A stretch of 64,000 nucleotides of DNA. It comes from Cupriavidus numazuensis (GTDB lineage Bacteria; Pseudomonadota; Gammaproteobacteria; Burkholderiales; Burkholderiaceae). The position numbers and the translations under genes are program-made. Location: NCBI RefSeq assembly GCF_905397435.1, contig NZ_CAJPVI010000010.1, forward strand, positions 1 to 64,000. The letters run 5' to 3'. Positions 10,493 to 20,295 of the stretch are shown here, piece after piece. Each line of letters opens with the position of its first letter. The stretch's first letter is position 1. The notes below the pieces were generated by a model. The model saw only the letters and a program-made list of their open reading frames with translations, was not told the DNA's origin and searched no databases.

Positions 10493-11317
10493 TCAGGCAT
10501 CTCCTTGCTTGCTGTCGGCGCGGAACGCGGCGGTCACGGCACCGAGGCCCTCGATGCGTGCGGTGAAGACATTGCCCGGCTGCACAGTCGCCATCGGGCC
10601 GAGTGCGCCCGTCAGGATCACGTCGCCGGCCTTCAGCGGCGCACCGACGCGGCTCATGGTGTTGGCAAGCCACACCGCCGCGTTGAGCGGATTGCCCAGG
10701 CATGCGGCACCGGCGCCGACCGACACCGGGTCCCCGTTAAGCTCCATGCTCATGCCGCAGTTGGCCAGGTCCAGCGCGCCAAGCGATACCGGCCGCGTGC
10801 CCAGCACGAACAGGCCTGACGACGCGTTGTCGGCAATGGTGTCGGTCAGGCGGATGTCCCAGCCGGCCACGCGGCTGCCGACGATCTCGATGGCCGGCAG
10901 CGCGAAGGCCGTGGCCCGGATCACGTCCGCCACGGTGTTCACCTCGTGCGGCAAGTCGCGTTCGAGCACCAGCGCGACTTCGGCCTCCACCTTCGGCTGC
11001 AGGACATCGGCACAATCGATGTCTTCGCCGTCCTGTCGCGCCATGTCGGCGAACAGCATGCCGAAGTCCGGCTGGTCCACGCCGAGTTGGCGCTGCACCG
11101 ATTTCGCAGTCAGCCCGATCTTGCGGCCGACCAGGCGGCGGCCGGCGCGCAGCGCGCGCTCGGTGTTGTACTGCTGGATCGCATAGGCCTGCGCGATCGG
11201 GTCGGCGCCACCCGCGCTGGCGTGTGCAATGGCATCGCGCACGGGCAGGCACGGCTGGCGGCGTTCGGCGGCGAACCAGAGCTGGTCGGCGGCCTCGATA
11301 AGTTCAGGGTTCAGCAT
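10493..11317 (-). CDS. nbaH: 2-oxopent-4-enoate (2-hydroxypenta-2,4-dienoate) hydratase
   Basis: 274 residues. It hydrates 2-hydroxypenta-2,4-dienoate to 4-hydroxy-2-oxovalerate. The DmpE/MhpD signature [20 protein letters not shown] is at about residues 64-83 and the metal site is in [14 protein letters not shown]. It begins 6 bases after the nbaE stop and ends next to the nbaG start, the usual adjacency for the decarboxylase-hydratase complex. The aldolase and acetaldehyde dehydrogenase that normally follow are not in this window. Confidence 0.92.
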   Translation of the reverse strand: MLNPELIEAADQLWFAAERRQPCLPVRDAIAHASAGGADPIAQAYAIQQYNTERALRAGRRLVGRKIGLTAKSVQRQLGVDQPDFGMLFADMARQDGEDIDCADVLQPKVEAEVALVLERDLPHEVNTVADVIRATAFALPAIEIVGSRVAGWDIRLTDTIADNASSGLFVLGTRPVSLGALDLANCGMSMELNGDPVSVGAGAACLGNPLNAAVWLANTMSRVGAPLKAGDVILTGALGPMATVQPGNVFTARIEGLGAVTAAFRADSKQGDA

Positions 11318-11323
11318 GCGGGC

Positions 11324-12787
11324 TCACGGGTTGACGCAGATGGTGGTGGTGGACGAATAGAAGTCCAGCGAATGGCGCCCGCCTTCGCGGCCAAGGCCCG
11401 ACAGGCGCGTGCCGCCGAACGGCGTGCGCAGGTCGCGCAGGAACCACGTATTGACCCAGACGATGCCGACGTCGAACTGGCGCGTCACGCGGTGCGCACG
11501 GCCCAGGTCGCGCGTCCAGACCGAAGCAGCCAGGCCATAGCGCGAATCGTTGACGCGCGCCACGACCTCGTCGTCGCTGTCGAACGGCGCGATGTGGCAG
11601 ACCGGACCGAATACTTCTTCCTGCACGCAGCGCGCCGAATCGGGCAAACCCGTCCAGATCGTCGGCTGGACGTAAGCGCCGTTGTCGCGCGCATCGCCGA
11701 ACTGCGGCACGCCCCCGCCCGCGACAACCGTCGCGCCTTCTTCGCGCGCCAGCGCGAAATAGGACAGCACCTTGTCGCGATGGCCGTGCGAGATCAGCGA
11801 ACCCATCTCCACGCCATCCTCATCGGGATAGCCGATGCGCATGGCCTCGGCCCGTGCCTTCATGGCCGCGACGAAGCGCTCGAAGATCGGACGCTCGACA
11901 TACACGCGCTCCGAGCACAGGCAGACCTGCCCGGTGTTGGTAAAGCTCGAACGCGTGACGCCGGCCACGGCCTTGTCGAAATCGCAGTCGGCGAAGACCA
12001 CGGCCGCATTCTTGCCGCCAAGCTCGAACGACACTTCTTTCACGCCGTCGGCAACAGCCTTCATGATGGTGCTGCCGGTGCGCGATTCACCGGTGAAGGT
12101 GATGGCATCGATGTCCGGATGGCGCGACAGGAACTCGCCCGCCGAGCCGCCGCCGAAGCCATGCACGAGGTTGAAGACGCCCGGCGGCACGCCTGCCTCC
12201 TGCATGACTTCTGCGAGCAGCGTCGCGCTGCCCGGCGTTTCTTCAGATGGCTTGATCACCACCGCATTGCCGCAGGCCAGCGCCGGCGCGACCTTCCAGG
12301 TCATCAGCAGCATCGGCAGGTTCCAGGGCGAGATGATCGCGACCACGCCGTGCGGCTTGCGCACCGTATAGCTGAAGACATCGCCATCTGCCGCGCGCAT
12401 CTCGAAGCACTCGCCGCCGGCCTGGCCGGCCAGTTCGGCGAACGTGCGGAAGTTCTGCACGCCGCGGCGGATATCGAGCATGCGTGCCTGGTGTTCGGGC
12501 CGGCCGGTGTCGGCGACTTCGGCCGCCACGAACGCGTCGAAGCGCTTTTCGATGCCGTCAGCAACGGCTTGCAGCACCCTGGCACGCTCGGCTGGGGTAG
12601 TCCGGCCCCACGGACCAGCCAGGGCGGCGCGCGCGGCGCGGACGGCACGGTCGACCAGATCGGCGTCGGCCTCGCAGACGGTGCCGATCACGGTGCCGTT
12701 GACCGGCGAGATATTGGGGAAGCCTTTGGCGGACTCGACGAAGCGTCCGTCAACGTAGTTCCGATACAGGGTCGGGGATGGTGACAA
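11324..12787 (-). CDS. nbaE: 2-aminomuconate 6-semialdehyde dehydrogenase
   Basis: 487 residues of the NAD(P)+ aldehyde dehydrogenase family, closest in motif to 2-hydroxymuconic/2-aminomuconic semialdehyde dehydrogenases (NTGQVCLCSERVYVERPIF). Catalytic Cys is C289, general base E255 in FELGGKN, and N156 in SPWNLP. The start is TTG at 12787: GGAG lies 8 bases upstream, the product begins SPSPTLYRNYVDG as in homologues, and no ATG or GTG fits. It is the first gene of the leftward nba operon and oxidises the ACMSD product to 2-aminomuconate. Divergent from a LysR gene with a dyad between them. Confidence 0.93.
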   Translation of the reverse strand: MSPSPTLYRNYVDGRFVESAKGFPNISPVNGTVIGTVCEADADLVDRAVRAARAALAGPWGRTTPAERARVLQAVADGIEKRFDAFVAAEVADTGRPEHQARMLDIRRGVQNFRTFAELAGQAGGECFEMRAADGDVFSYTVRKPHGVVAIISPWNLPMLLMTWKVAPALACGNAVVIKPSEETPGSATLLAEVMQEAGVPPGVFNLVHGFGGGSAGEFLSRHPDIDAITFTGESRTGSTIMKAVADGVKEVSFELGGKNAAVVFADCDFDKAVAGVTRSSFTNTGQVCLCSERVYVERPIFERFVAAMKARAEAMRIGYPDEDGVEMGSLISHGHRDKVLSYFALAREEGATVVAGGGVPQFGDARDNGAYVQPTIWTGLPDSARCVQEEVFGPVCHIAPFDSDDEVVARVNDSRYGLAASVWTRDLGRAHRVTRQFDVGIVWVNTWFLRDLRTPFGGTRLSGLGREGGRHSLDFYSSTTTICVNP

Positions 12788-12864
12788 GACTGTCTCCTCG
12801 CAAATGTTTGCAGGCAGTGTATCGACGCCATCTATTCCTGAAAAATGAAACTTTCGGCTCCTGA

Positions 12865-12881
12865 TATTCCAGACTAGAATA
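12865..12881. promoter_or_regulatory. Candidate LysR operator between nbaE and its regulator
   Basis: The sequence TATTC-CAGACTA-GAATA is a perfect 5-bp inverted repeat with a 7-base spacer, in the centre of the 169-base divergent gap (78 bases from nbaE, 76 from the LysR start). It contains the T-N11-A core of LysR recognition sites. A poorer relative, TATTCCTGAAAAATGAAAC at 12833-12851, lies closer to nbaE and could be the activation half-site. Binding is inferred. Confidence 0.55.
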
Positions 12882-12956
12882 CTGGGCACGCCACGGAGCC
12901 TGACCACGCGGCGCGACCTTCCGCCTTCGTTTGTCGCCTGCAAAGCGCCTTTCCCC

Positions 12957-13904
12957 ATGTCCCTGAATCCCGCCTCGCTTGGCCGCAAACTGCGCTTCGC
13001 GCAGATCATCGTGTTCGAACAGGTGCTGCGTAGCGGCTCGATCCTGCGCGCGGCGCAAGCGCTCAACATGACGCAATCGGCGGTCACGAAGGTGATCCAC
13101 GAACTGGAAGGCCAGCTCGGCGCGCCGCTGCTGATCCGCGGCAATCGCGGCGTGACCACGACCGAGTTCGGCGAGCTTGTCGCGCGGCGCGCCAAGACCC
13201 TGCTGGCCGAGCTGCGCCACCTGACCGACGAGATCAGCGCCTTCCGTGAAGGCACGTCGGGGCAGGTGCTGATCGGCACGCTGATCTCGGCGTCGGCGGT
13301 GCTGCTGCCGCGCGCCATCCAGCTGCTGAAGGAACAGGCGCCGGCGGTGTCGGTCACCTTGCGCGTCGGCCAGATGGACCAGCTGCTGCCCGCGCTGGCT
13401 GTCGGCGACCTCGACGTGGTGGTCGGGCGGATTCCGGAGGATGTGTCGTGGCGGGCGACGGCACCGGGGCTGGAAGCCGAAATCCTGCACCGGGAGCCGC
13501 TGTGCGTGGTCGGCGGCATGCATCATCCGATGGCATCGCACACTTCGACCACCCTGCAGGCGCTGAGCGACTACCCGTGGATCCTGCCCACGCGCGACTC
13601 GTCACTGCGGCAGACGGCCGAACACCTGTTCTACGACGCGGGCCTGGCGCTGCCTGCGAACGTCGTGGAGTCGCTGTCGGTCATGACCAACGTCGCGCTG
13701 ATGTTCGACCAGAAGACCCTCGGGCTGATGCCGCGCTCGGCCGCGCGGCAATTCGTCGACACAGGCAGTCTCGCGATCATCCCGCTGGAGAATGCGCCGT
13801 CATTCGGCGATGTCGGCTTCTTCGCGGTGCCGGGCACGCTGGCCGTGCGCGCGGTCGAACTGTTCAAGGATTGCCTGCGGGCAGCCGCGCGGGAAGTCGG
13901 CTAG
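12957..13904 (+). CDS. LysR-family regulator, probable nba operon activator
   Basis: 315 residues. The winged helix is at about 12-75 (KLRFAQIIVFEQVLRSGSILRAAQALNMTQSAVTKVIHELE), and the effector domain follows. The N-terminal extension and sequence style resemble the GbpR/PcaQ group that regulates aromatic catabolism. It is divergent from the seven-gene nba operon and shares its promoter region, so it probably controls it; a LysR gene (nbaR) also accompanies the nba genes of Pseudomonas fluorescens KU-7. Orthology to NbaR cannot be judged here. Confidence 0.9.
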   Translation: MSLNPASLGRKLRFAQIIVFEQVLRSGSILRAAQALNMTQSAVTKVIHELEGQLGAPLLIRGNRGVTTTEFGELVARRAKTLLAELRHLTDEISAFREGTSGQVLIGTLISASAVLLPRAIQLLKEQAPAVSVTLRVGQMDQLLPALAVGDLDVVVGRIPEDVSWRATAPGLEAEILHREPLCVVGGMHHPMASHTSTTLQALSDYPWILPTRDSSLRQTAEHLFYDAGLALPANVVESLSVMTNVALMFDQKTLGLMPRSAARQFVDTGSLAIIPLENAPSFGDVGFFAVPGTLAVRAVELFKDCLRAAAREVG

Positions 13905-13911
13905 CGTCCCG

Positions 13912-14232
13912 TCATTCGCACCGCTCGCGCGCCAGCGTCTCGCGCGTATAGCCGTGCCGCACGCGCAACTGGTGCTCGACCGCATCGGCCTGGTCGAGAC
14001 AGGCGAACATCAGGTCGTCCTTCACACGCTGTGGCACGCCCTTGAGCCGGGGCGCCTCATACGAAATCCGCCGCGCGCGGCAGCGCAGGAACAGCAGGGT
14101 TTCGGTCGTGGCGGCGGCAAGCTGTTCCTGGTCGATGCGCTTGCATTCGACCAGATCCTGCGCCCACGACGGCTCGGCTGCCGCGAGCAGCATCAGGCAC
14201 ACCCATTTGCGCAGGGAACGGGGCATCGGCAT
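13912..14232 (-). CDS. Small exported protein of unknown function
   Basis: About 106 residues: signal peptide MPMPRSLRKWVCLMLLAAAEPSWAQ, then a short charged domain with three Cys (ECKRID, FLRCRARR, FACLDQ) plus a C-terminal one in RERCE, possibly two disulfides. No family recognised. The start is uncertain: ATG 14232 gives a compact signal peptide, ATG 14262 would add ten residues and has a weak GGTGG upstream. It is convergent with the LysR gene, 7 bases away, and lies alone on its strand. Confidence 0.6.
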   Translation of the reverse strand: MPMPRSLRKWVCLMLLAAAEPSWAQDLVECKRIDQEQLAAATTETLLFLRCRARRISYEAPRLKGVPQRVKDDLMFACLDQADAVEHQLRVRHGYTRETLARERCE

Positions 14233-14632
14233 GTGAGTTGGGGACGCTACGGGACTCATCATTGTCCACCGGCACGCGCCTTTCAAGCCGACCGGCACCT
14301 CTGCCCCACAGGCGCCTGGCAAGACAGTGTGTCCAGAGCGCGGAACAATCGGCCGCCAACCCAGTCGCCACGTAACAAATGTTGCATCGCAACAGGATAC
14401 ACGACGCGGCCGGGGTGTGCAGGCAGCCCCGGTTCGCGTTAGGCTGAAAAGCACCGACGCGCCGCAGTGTGCGCGGATTCACGCCAGTCAGTACGGGCAA
14501 GATGCCCGCCTTCCTCCAGCCGCCCCGCCCCATCCCGGAATCCGGCGGCGTTCCAACCGGCGCGAGCCGCCCTGCGGCCAAGCTGACTCCTGCCAGCCGC
14601 CGCGCATCGCCCCCTGACTGCAAAACACAACA
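14233..14632. other. Non-coding gap with a 15-bp palindrome
   Basis: A 400-base gap between divergent genes. The only clear structure is TGTTGC-ATC-GCAACA at 14380-14394, a perfect 6-bp inverted repeat with 3-base spacer within a relatively AT-rich patch, 238 bases upstream of the MHS permease. It could be an operator. No good gene or ribosome site is visible elsewhere in the gap. Confidence 0.4.
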
Positions 14633-15946
14633 ATGACCGATCTCACAGCCAACTCCAACCAGGCCACCGCGCCATCCGCCGAAGAGGTGCGCAAGCGCGT
14701 CTTCGCCATCGTTGCCGCGTCGTCCGGCAACCTCGTCGAATGGTTCGACTTCTACGTCTACGCGTTCTGCGCCATCTACTTCGCGCCGTCGTTCTTTCCC
14801 AAGGCCGATCCGACCGCGCAGTTGCTGAACACCGCCGGCGTGTTCGCCGCAGGCTTCCTGATGCGGCCGATCGGTGGCTGGCTGTTCGGCACCATCGCCG
14901 ACCGCCACGGCCGCAAGAACTCGATGCTGATCTCCGTGCTGATGATGTGCTTCGGCTCGCTGCTGATCGCGAGCCTGCCGACCTACGACAGCATCGGCAA
15001 CTGGGCCCCGGCCCTGCTGCTGCTCGCGCGCCTGATCCAGGGCCTGTCGGTTGGCGGCGAATACGGCACCACTGCGACCTACATGAGCGAAGTGGCACTG
15101 CGCGGAAGGCGCGGCTTCTTCTCGTCTTTCCAGTACGTCACGCTGATCGGCGGCCAGTTGCTGGCAGTGCTGGTCGTGGTGATCCTGCAGCAGCTGCTCG
15201 ATGAAGCCGAGCTCAAGGCCTGGGGCTGGCGCATTCCGTTCGTGGTCGGCGCCATTACCGCCGTCGTGGCGCTGTTCCTGCGCCGCACGCTGCACGAGAC
15301 CTCGTCCGCTGCCACGCGCGGCAGCAAGGAAGCCGGCAGCGTCGCGGAGATCTTCCGCAACCACAAGGTCGCGTTCTTCACCGTGCTCGGCTACACCGCG
15401 GGTGGCTCGCTGATCTTCTACACCTTCACCACGTACATGCAGAAGTACCTGGTCAACACCGCGGGCATGTCGATCAAGACCGCCAGCTATGTGATGACGG
15501 GATGCCTGTTCCTGTACATGTGCATGCAGCCCGTGTTCGGCGCGCTGTCGGACCGCATCGGCCGGCGCAACAACATGCTGCTGTTCGGCGCGCTGGGCGC
15601 GCTCGTCACGGTGCCGGTCCTGACGGCGCTGCGCACGGTGAGCAGCCCCGAGCTGGCGTTCGTGCTGATCGCGGTGGCGCTCGCCATCGTCAGCTTCTAT
15701 ACGTCGATCAGCGGCATCGTGAAAGCGGAGATGTTCCCCGCCGAAGTGCGCGCGCTCGGCGTCGGCCTGGCTTATGCGATCGCCAATGCTGCGTTCGGCG
15801 GCACGGCCGAGTACGTGGCGCTGGGGCTCAAGTCCATTGGCCACGAAACCGCGTTCTACTGGTATGTCACCGCGATGATGGTGATCGCGTTCCTGGTCAG
15901 CCTGCGCCTGCCGCGCCAGGCGAAGTACCTGCGTCACGAACACTGA
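14633..15946 (+). CDS. MFS permease, metabolite:H+ symporter (MHS) family
   Basis: 437 residues, 12 helices. MHS features are [26 protein letters not shown] in helix 1, the loop [13 protein letters not shown], and the long periplasmic-side pattern [25 protein letters not shown]. Relatives (KgtP, ProP, ShiA, CitA) import alpha-ketoglutarate, betaine, shikimate or citrate. No enzyme gene is in an operon with it, so the substrate is open. No clear ribosome site precedes the ATG. The LysR gene 118 bases downstream may regulate it. Confidence 0.92.
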   Translation: MTDLTANSNQATAPSAEEVRKRVFAIVAASSGNLVEWFDFYVYAFCAIYFAPSFFPKADPTAQLLNTAGVFAAGFLMRPIGGWLFGTIADRHGRKNSMLISVLMMCFGSLLIASLPTYDSIGNWAPALLLLARLIQGLSVGGEYGTTATYMSEVALRGRRGFFSSFQYVTLIGGQLLAVLVVVILQQLLDEAELKAWGWRIPFVVGAITAVVALFLRRTLHETSSAATRGSKEAGSVAEIFRNHKVAFFTVLGYTAGGSLIFYTFTTYMQKYLVNTAGMSIKTASYVMTGCLFLYMCMQPVFGALSDRIGRRNNMLLFGALGALVTVPVLTALRTVSSPELAFVLIAVALAIVSFYTSISGIVKAEMFPAEVRALGVGLAYAIANAAFGGTAEYVALGLKSIGHETAFYWYVTAMMVIAFLVSLRLPRQAKYLRHEH

Positions 15947-16064
15947 GCCGGCATTGCGCGCCATGCCGGCGGCCGGGTGCTGGCGGCGGCGCGTGGCAAT
16001 ATACGGGTGCGGACGCTGCCGCCGGCAGCCCGCACCCTGAACCGCCTGCCCCCTTCCCTCATCC

Positions 16065-17003
16065 ATGGATCTCAACGCCCTGCGCCTGTTCGTCGACATC
16101 GTCGATGCCGGCAACCTCAGCGCCGCCGCGCGCAAGCTCAAGATGACGCGGGCCAACGTCAGCTATCACCTGAAGGCGCTCGAGGAAGAACTTGGCGTGC
16201 AACTGCTGCGCCGGACCACGCGCCACGTGGAGCCGACGCCCGTGGGCGCCGGGCTCTACGAGCATGGGCGCAACATCCTTGGCGAGGTGGCAGCGGCCAA
16301 CGCGCTGATCAGCAATATGGGCAAGAGCCTGCAGGGCCATGTGCGGCTGTCCGTGCCGACGGGCCTCGGGCACACCATGCTGTCGCCGCTGCTGGTGCAG
16401 TTCAAGCAGCGCTATCCCGACATCCTGCTCGACGTGGTGTTCGACAACCGCGTGCACAACCTCGTGTCGGAAGACGTCGACGTCGCGCTGCGCATCATTT
16501 CCACGCCGCCCGATTCGGTGGTCGCCACCGAGATCGGCGAAGTCGACTGGGTCGTGTGCGCCGCACCGGCCTACCTGGCCGCACACCCGGCGCCCAGCGT
16601 ACTCGCGGAACTGGACGGGCATGCCGTGGTGTGCGCATCGCCGGTGGGCCAGAAGCTCAAGGTGTCGGGCTTGCCGCCGCATGGCGTCGGCGCACGCGAA
16701 CAGATCGTGCTGGAACCCACGCTGAGCTCCGAAAACTTCGGGTTCCTGAAAGAGGCCGTGCTTGCGGGGCTGGGCATCGGCATCTTCCCCATCTACGCGA
16801 TCGGCACGGAACTCGCCAATGGCACGCTGGCATCGCTGCTGGATGGTTACCACGTCAGCGTGTTCGGCAGCCGGCTTTACATGCTGACCATGCCCAACCG
16901 GTACCAGACGCTGGCCACGCGCTGCCTGCTGACCTTCCTGAAGACCGAACTGCAGGCCGTGTGGCCGCGGCTGCACGCCACGCCGGTCCAGCGCCAGGCC
17001 TGA
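16065..17003 (+). CDS. LysR-family transcriptional regulator
   Basis: 312 residues. N-terminal winged helix (MDLNALRLFVDIVDAGNLSAAARKLKMTRANVSYHLKALEEELG) and the CrgA/DmlR-like effector region (HVRLSVPTGLGHTMLSPLL, DVDVALRI). The YHLKAL in the recognition helix replaces the more common RQIAQL. Same strand as the MHS permease upstream; the target is unknown. Confidence 0.9.
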   Translation: MDLNALRLFVDIVDAGNLSAAARKLKMTRANVSYHLKALEEELGVQLLRRTTRHVEPTPVGAGLYEHGRNILGEVAAANALISNMGKSLQGHVRLSVPTGLGHTMLSPLLVQFKQRYPDILLDVVFDNRVHNLVSEDVDVALRIISTPPDSVVATEIGEVDWVVCAAPAYLAAHPAPSVLAELDGHAVVCASPVGQKLKVSGLPPHGVGAREQIVLEPTLSSENFGFLKEAVLAGLGIGIFPIYAIGTELANGTLASLLDGYHVSVFGSRLYMLTMPNRYQTLATRCLLTFLKTELQAVWPRLHATPVQRQA

Positions 17004-17092
17004 CGCCACGGTCTATAGTAGGAGCACAAGGAAAACCCTTGATCCCGGCCGGTGCCCGGGGGGTGCCGGCCCCTGCATCCAGAGGAGCAACC

Positions 17093-17566
17093 ATGGCCCT
17101 CGCAAGCACGCTGGCAACCTGCCTGAGCAGCAAGAATACGCAGTACGACATCATCCACCACCCGTACACCCTCAGCAGCATGGCCACTGCCGAGGCTGCG
17201 CACATTCCCGGAGACCGCCTGGCCAAGACCCTGTTGCTCGAAGACGAGATGGGCTACGTTGCTGCCGTGATCCCGTCGAACCATCACCTGCACATGGCCG
17301 CCCTGTGCGAACAGACCGGCCGCAAGCTCGTGCTCGCGCACGAGGACGAAATCCGCGAGGTCTTCAAGGACTGCGACCTCGGCGCGATTCCGCCCGTGGC
17401 CATGGCCTACGGCATGCAGACCTATGTCGACGACAGCCTGATGAAGCACCCCGATGTCTATTTTGAAGCGGGCGATCACCAGGAACTGGTGCACATGAGC
17501 ATGGACCAGTTTTCGAGCCTGATGTCGGATGCCGAGCAGGGGCATTTCTCGCGGCGCATGATGTAG
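17093..17566 (+). CDS. YbaK/ProX-type aminoacyl-tRNA editing domain protein
   Basis: 157 residues, a free-standing YbaK/prolyl-tRNA-synthetase-associated domain. Such proteins hydrolyse mischarged tRNA (Cys-, Ala-tRNA-Pro and similar). Visible family features are IIHHPYTLSS near residue 20, the conserved Lys in DRLAKTLLLED, and the GAIPPVAMAYGM loop. AGAGGAG lies 6 bases before the ATG. The frame is open far upstream through the LysR gene, but that is shadow coding. Cytosolic; stands alone with its own upstream gap of 89 bases. Confidence 0.85.
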   Translation: MALASTLATCLSSKNTQYDIIHHPYTLSSMATAEAAHIPGDRLAKTLLLEDEMGYVAAVIPSNHHLHMAALCEQTGRKLVLAHEDEIREVFKDCDLGAIPPVAMAYGMQTYVDDSLMKHPDVYFEAGDHQELVHMSMDQFSSLMSDAEQGHFSRRMM

Positions 17567-17618
17567 CCGCTGCTATCAACATCGCAACGCGCAACGGCCG
17601 GCCTTGAGCCGGCCGTGG

Positions 17619-17930
17619 TCATTTGGCGCTGCAGTCGAGCTTGTACTGGCCGACTACAACATTGCCCTCGCGCAGCGTCAGCCCGACCTCGCACTTGCCC
17701 CCTCGCACCGGCGTTACCGTCATGGTTGACACCTGGCTCGGCTGGTTCTGCCCGACGTGCACCATGCCACTCTGCGCGACCGCCGACGAGCTGCCCTGCC
17801 CGCTGTTGCGCAGCCGGATGTCGTACTGCAGGTCTATTTCCCGGGCCGCGCTGACATACGCGATGATCGTCGTCATGCCGTTGCCGGGGTGGGATTCCAG
17901 CCAGGCCTGCAGGTTGATATCGGCTTGCAT
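17619..17930 (-). CDS. Small CsgH-like protein
   Basis: 103 residues. The pattern YDIRLRNSGQGSSSAVAQSG followed by a beta strand, a P-V-x-G turn and a final L-x-x-x-YKLDC resembles the CsgH curli-assembly domain, an immunoglobulin-like fold that blocks amyloid subunit polymerisation. No signal peptide is seen with this start, which is odd for a CsgH. It begins 13 bases after the eutC stop on the same strand, so it may be cotranscribed with eutBC, though no functional link is known. Family call is tentative. Confidence 0.55.
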   Translation of the reverse strand: MQADINLQAWLESHPGNGMTTIIAYVSAAREIDLQYDIRLRNSGQGSSSAVAQSGMVHVGQNQPSQVSTMTVTPVRGGKCEVGLTLREGNVVVGQYKLDCSAK

Positions 17931-17943
17931 AGTGGTCTCCGTG

Positions 17944-18744
17944 TCATGTCCCGAGAGCGTTGGCCGGCCCGTCTGACTCGTCCGACAACCCTTGCGCACT
18001 GTCGTCCTTGAGTGCGACGCCCGAGCAACCAAGTGCCGCAGCGCCACGTAACAGGAAGACCAGCCGGCTGGCCGCCTGCTCGTAGGACAGCCCTTCGGGC
18101 CGAACGTTGGAAATGCAGTTGCGCTCGGCGTCGGTGCGGCCGACGCGCGGCGCATACGTCAGGTAGAGGCCAAGGCTGTCCGGCGAACTGAGTCCCGGCC
18201 GTTCGCCGATCAGCATCACGACCTGCCGCGCGCCGAGCAACTCGCCAACTTCATCGCCAAGCGCGACGCGCGATTGTTCCGCGATCACCACTGGCGCCGC
18301 GGTCCAGTCCTGCGGCAGCCGCTCACGCACGGCGCACAGCAGCGGCACGCCGTGGCGCTGCGCGGCCAGCGCGGACAGGCCATCCGCGATCACGAAAACC
18401 ACATCGGGTGGTGAGTCCGCGCGCGCTGCGGACAGCTGATCGCGGCTGGCGTCATCGAGCCTGCGGCCCAGGTCCGGACGTCGCAGGTAGTGCGCACGGT
18501 CGGGCGCGGCGCTGTGCACGGACAACGTGGCGAACCCCGCGTTGCGCAATGCGGATTCGACGGCGGCGCGATCCAACGGCAAGTGGACCGCATCGCGCGC
18601 CTGCGCATGGGCCAGTCCGAAGGCGAGTACCGTGTCGGTCGTCTGGCTGTGTCCCGCGCGGCCCAACGCAATGCGTGCGCGCGTGAACTGGCGCAACTGC
18701 TGCCAGGGATTCTGCTGCGTGACGGTCGCTGGTGGCTTGGTCAT
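17944..18744 (-). CDS. eutC: Ethanolamine ammonia-lyase, light chain
   Basis: About 266 residues. With EutB it forms the adenosylcobalamin-dependent enzyme that splits ethanolamine into acetaldehyde and ammonia. EutC features are [11 protein letters not shown] near the N-terminus, [36 protein letters not shown], and the RNCISNVR segment that contributes to the B12 site. ATG 18744 is 9 bases after the eutB stop; a GTG at 18756 overlapping the stop is also possible. No microcompartment genes are nearby, so this is the simple, cytosolic form. Confidence 0.95.
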   Translation of the reverse strand: MTKPPATVTQQNPWQQLRQFTRARIALGRAGHSQTTDTVLAFGLAHAQARDAVHLPLDRAAVESALRNAGFATLSVHSAAPDRAHYLRRPDLGRRLDDASRDQLSAARADSPPDVVFVIADGLSALAAQRHGVPLLCAVRERLPQDWTAAPVVIAEQSRVALGDEVGELLGARQVVMLIGERPGLSSPDSLGLYLTYAPRVGRTDAERNCISNVRPEGLSYEQAASRLVFLLRGAAALGCSGVALKDDSAQGLSDESDGPANALGT

Positions 18745-18752
18745 GGCAGGGC

Positions 18753-20135
18753 TCACAGCGTGTGCGCCAGTTCGAGCAGCGGCTGCCGCTCAGCCGGTTC
18801 CAGCAAGCGGCCACTGCCATCGGCGATGCCCATGCGCCGCAGCCACGCCTCGAATTCGGGTGCCGGGCGCAGCCCCAGCACTTCGCGCAGGTACAGCGCG
18901 TCATGAAACGACGTGCTCTGGTAGTTCAGCATGATGTCGTCGGCGCCGGGCACGCCCATGATGAAGTTGATGCCCGCCACCCCGAACAGCGTCAGCAGCG
19001 TATCCATATCGTCCTGATCGGCCTCGGCGTGGTTGGTGTAGCAGACATCGCAACCCATCGGCACGCCAAGCAGCTTGCCGCAGAAATGGTCTTCGAGCCC
19101 GGCGCGGATGATCTGCTTGCCGTCGTACAGGTACTCGGGACCGATAAAGCCGACCACCGTGTTGACGAGCAACGGCGAGAATCGCCGCGCCACCGCATAC
19201 GCGCGTGCCTCCATGGTCTGCTGGTCCACGCCGTGGTGCGCGTTGGCGGACAGCGCACTGCCCTGTCCGGTCTCGAAGTACATCACGTTATCGCCAACGG
19301 TGCCACGCGCAAGCGCCTGCGCGGCGTCGTGCGCCTCGGCCAGCAGCGACAGGCTGATGCCGAACGCCGCATTGGCGCGCTCGCTGCCCGCCACGGACTG
19401 GAACACGAGATCGACCGGCGCGCCCTGTTCCATCGCTCGCAGCGTGTTGGTGACATGCGTGAGCACGCACGACTGCGTGGGGATGTCGTAGCGGCAGCGC
19501 AGGTCGTCGATCATGCGCAGCAGCGACACGATCGCGCCCAGGTTGTCCGACGCCGGATTGACACCGATGGTCGCATCGCCGCAGCCATACATCAGTCCGT
19601 CGATGATCGACGCTGCGATGCCCTTGGGATCGTCCGTGGGATGGTTCGGCTGCAGCCGAACCGACAGCCGGCCCGCGAGGCCCACGGTGCTGCGAAAGCG
19701 CGTGACCACTCGGCATTTGCGCGCGACGGCGACGAGATCCTGGTTGCGCATCAGCTTGCTGACGGCTGCAGCCATCTCGGGCGTGATGCCGCGTGCCACG
19801 CGCGCAAGCGTGGCGCTGTCGGTCTCATGCAACAGCAGCCAGTTGCGGAAATCGCCGATGGTCAGCGATGCGATCTCGCCGAACGCGACGGCGTCGTGGC
19901 TGTCGACGATCAGGCGGGTGACTTCATCGTCCTCATACGGCACCAGCGCTTCGGACAGGAACTGCGTCAGCGGCACCGCGGCGAGCGCCATGCGCGCCGC
20001 CATGCGCTCTTCCTCGCTGGCCGCGGCAATGCCGGCGAGATAGTCGCCCGAGCGTGCGGGACTGGCCTTGGCCAGCAGCGTGCGCAGGTCGGCAAAGACA
20101 TGGCGGTGCTGTCCGACGGTGTGGGTGAATGCCAT
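18753..20135 (-). CDS. eutB: Ethanolamine ammonia-lyase, heavy chain
   Basis: 460 residues, the TIM-barrel catalytic subunit. Recognisable segments are [18 protein letters not shown] (substrate/B12 region), [37 protein letters not shown], and [20 protein letters not shown]. The start at 20135 (MAFTHTV) has GGAG 9 bases upstream; an in-frame ATG at 20177 would add 14 untypical residues. The usual ethanolamine permease and aldehyde dehydrogenase genes are absent from this window. A hairpin-forming stretch, CGATGGCATG..CATGCGCCATCG at 20162-20186, lies in the leader. Confidence 0.96.
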   Translation of the reverse strand: MAFTHTVGQHRHVFADLRTLLAKASPARSGDYLAGIAAASEEERMAARMALAAVPLTQFLSEALVPYEDDEVTRLIVDSHDAVAFGEIASLTIGDFRNWLLLHETDSATLARVARGITPEMAAAVSKLMRNQDLVAVARKCRVVTRFRSTVGLAGRLSVRLQPNHPTDDPKGIAASIIDGLMYGCGDATIGVNPASDNLGAIVSLLRMIDDLRCRYDIPTQSCVLTHVTNTLRAMEQGAPVDLVFQSVAGSERANAAFGISLSLLAEAHDAAQALARGTVGDNVMYFETGQGSALSANAHHGVDQQTMEARAYAVARRFSPLLVNTVVGFIGPEYLYDGKQIIRAGLEDHFCGKLLGVPMGCDVCYTNHAEADQDDMDTLLTLFGVAGINFIMGVPGADDIMLNYQSTSFHDALYLREVLGLRPAPEFEAWLRRMGIADGSGRLLEPAERQPLLELAHTL

Positions 20136-20292
20136 GGGTGGGGGCTCCGGGGCAAACCACGCGATGGCATGCCGCATGCGCCATCGGGACCGGGCGATAT
20201 TGCGCCGGTATCGTAACTATAGATGGTCTGGAGCGGTCACCTGTTTCACCCATGCTCGGCGGCGACAGGTGTGTCGCTTCCGGGGTTCCCGA
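20136..20292. other. eutB leader and upstream gap
   Basis: The region upstream of eutB holds an imperfect inverted repeat at 20162-20186 but no recognisable cobalamin riboswitch B12 box. Beyond 20230 the sequence shows nothing I can assign until the LysR fragment. Confidence 0.35.
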
Positions 20293-20295
20293 TGA

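Noticed and set aside
10946..12784. A 612-codon open frame on the plus strand opposite nbaE/nbaH
   Set aside because: It is antisense to clear enzyme genes, has Arg/Ala/His-rich low-information translation, and arises from GC-rich codon bias.
20136..20230. Cobalamin riboswitch upstream of eutB
   Set aside because: No B12-box or the multi-stem architecture is visible in the roughly 95-base leader; only one imperfect hairpin.
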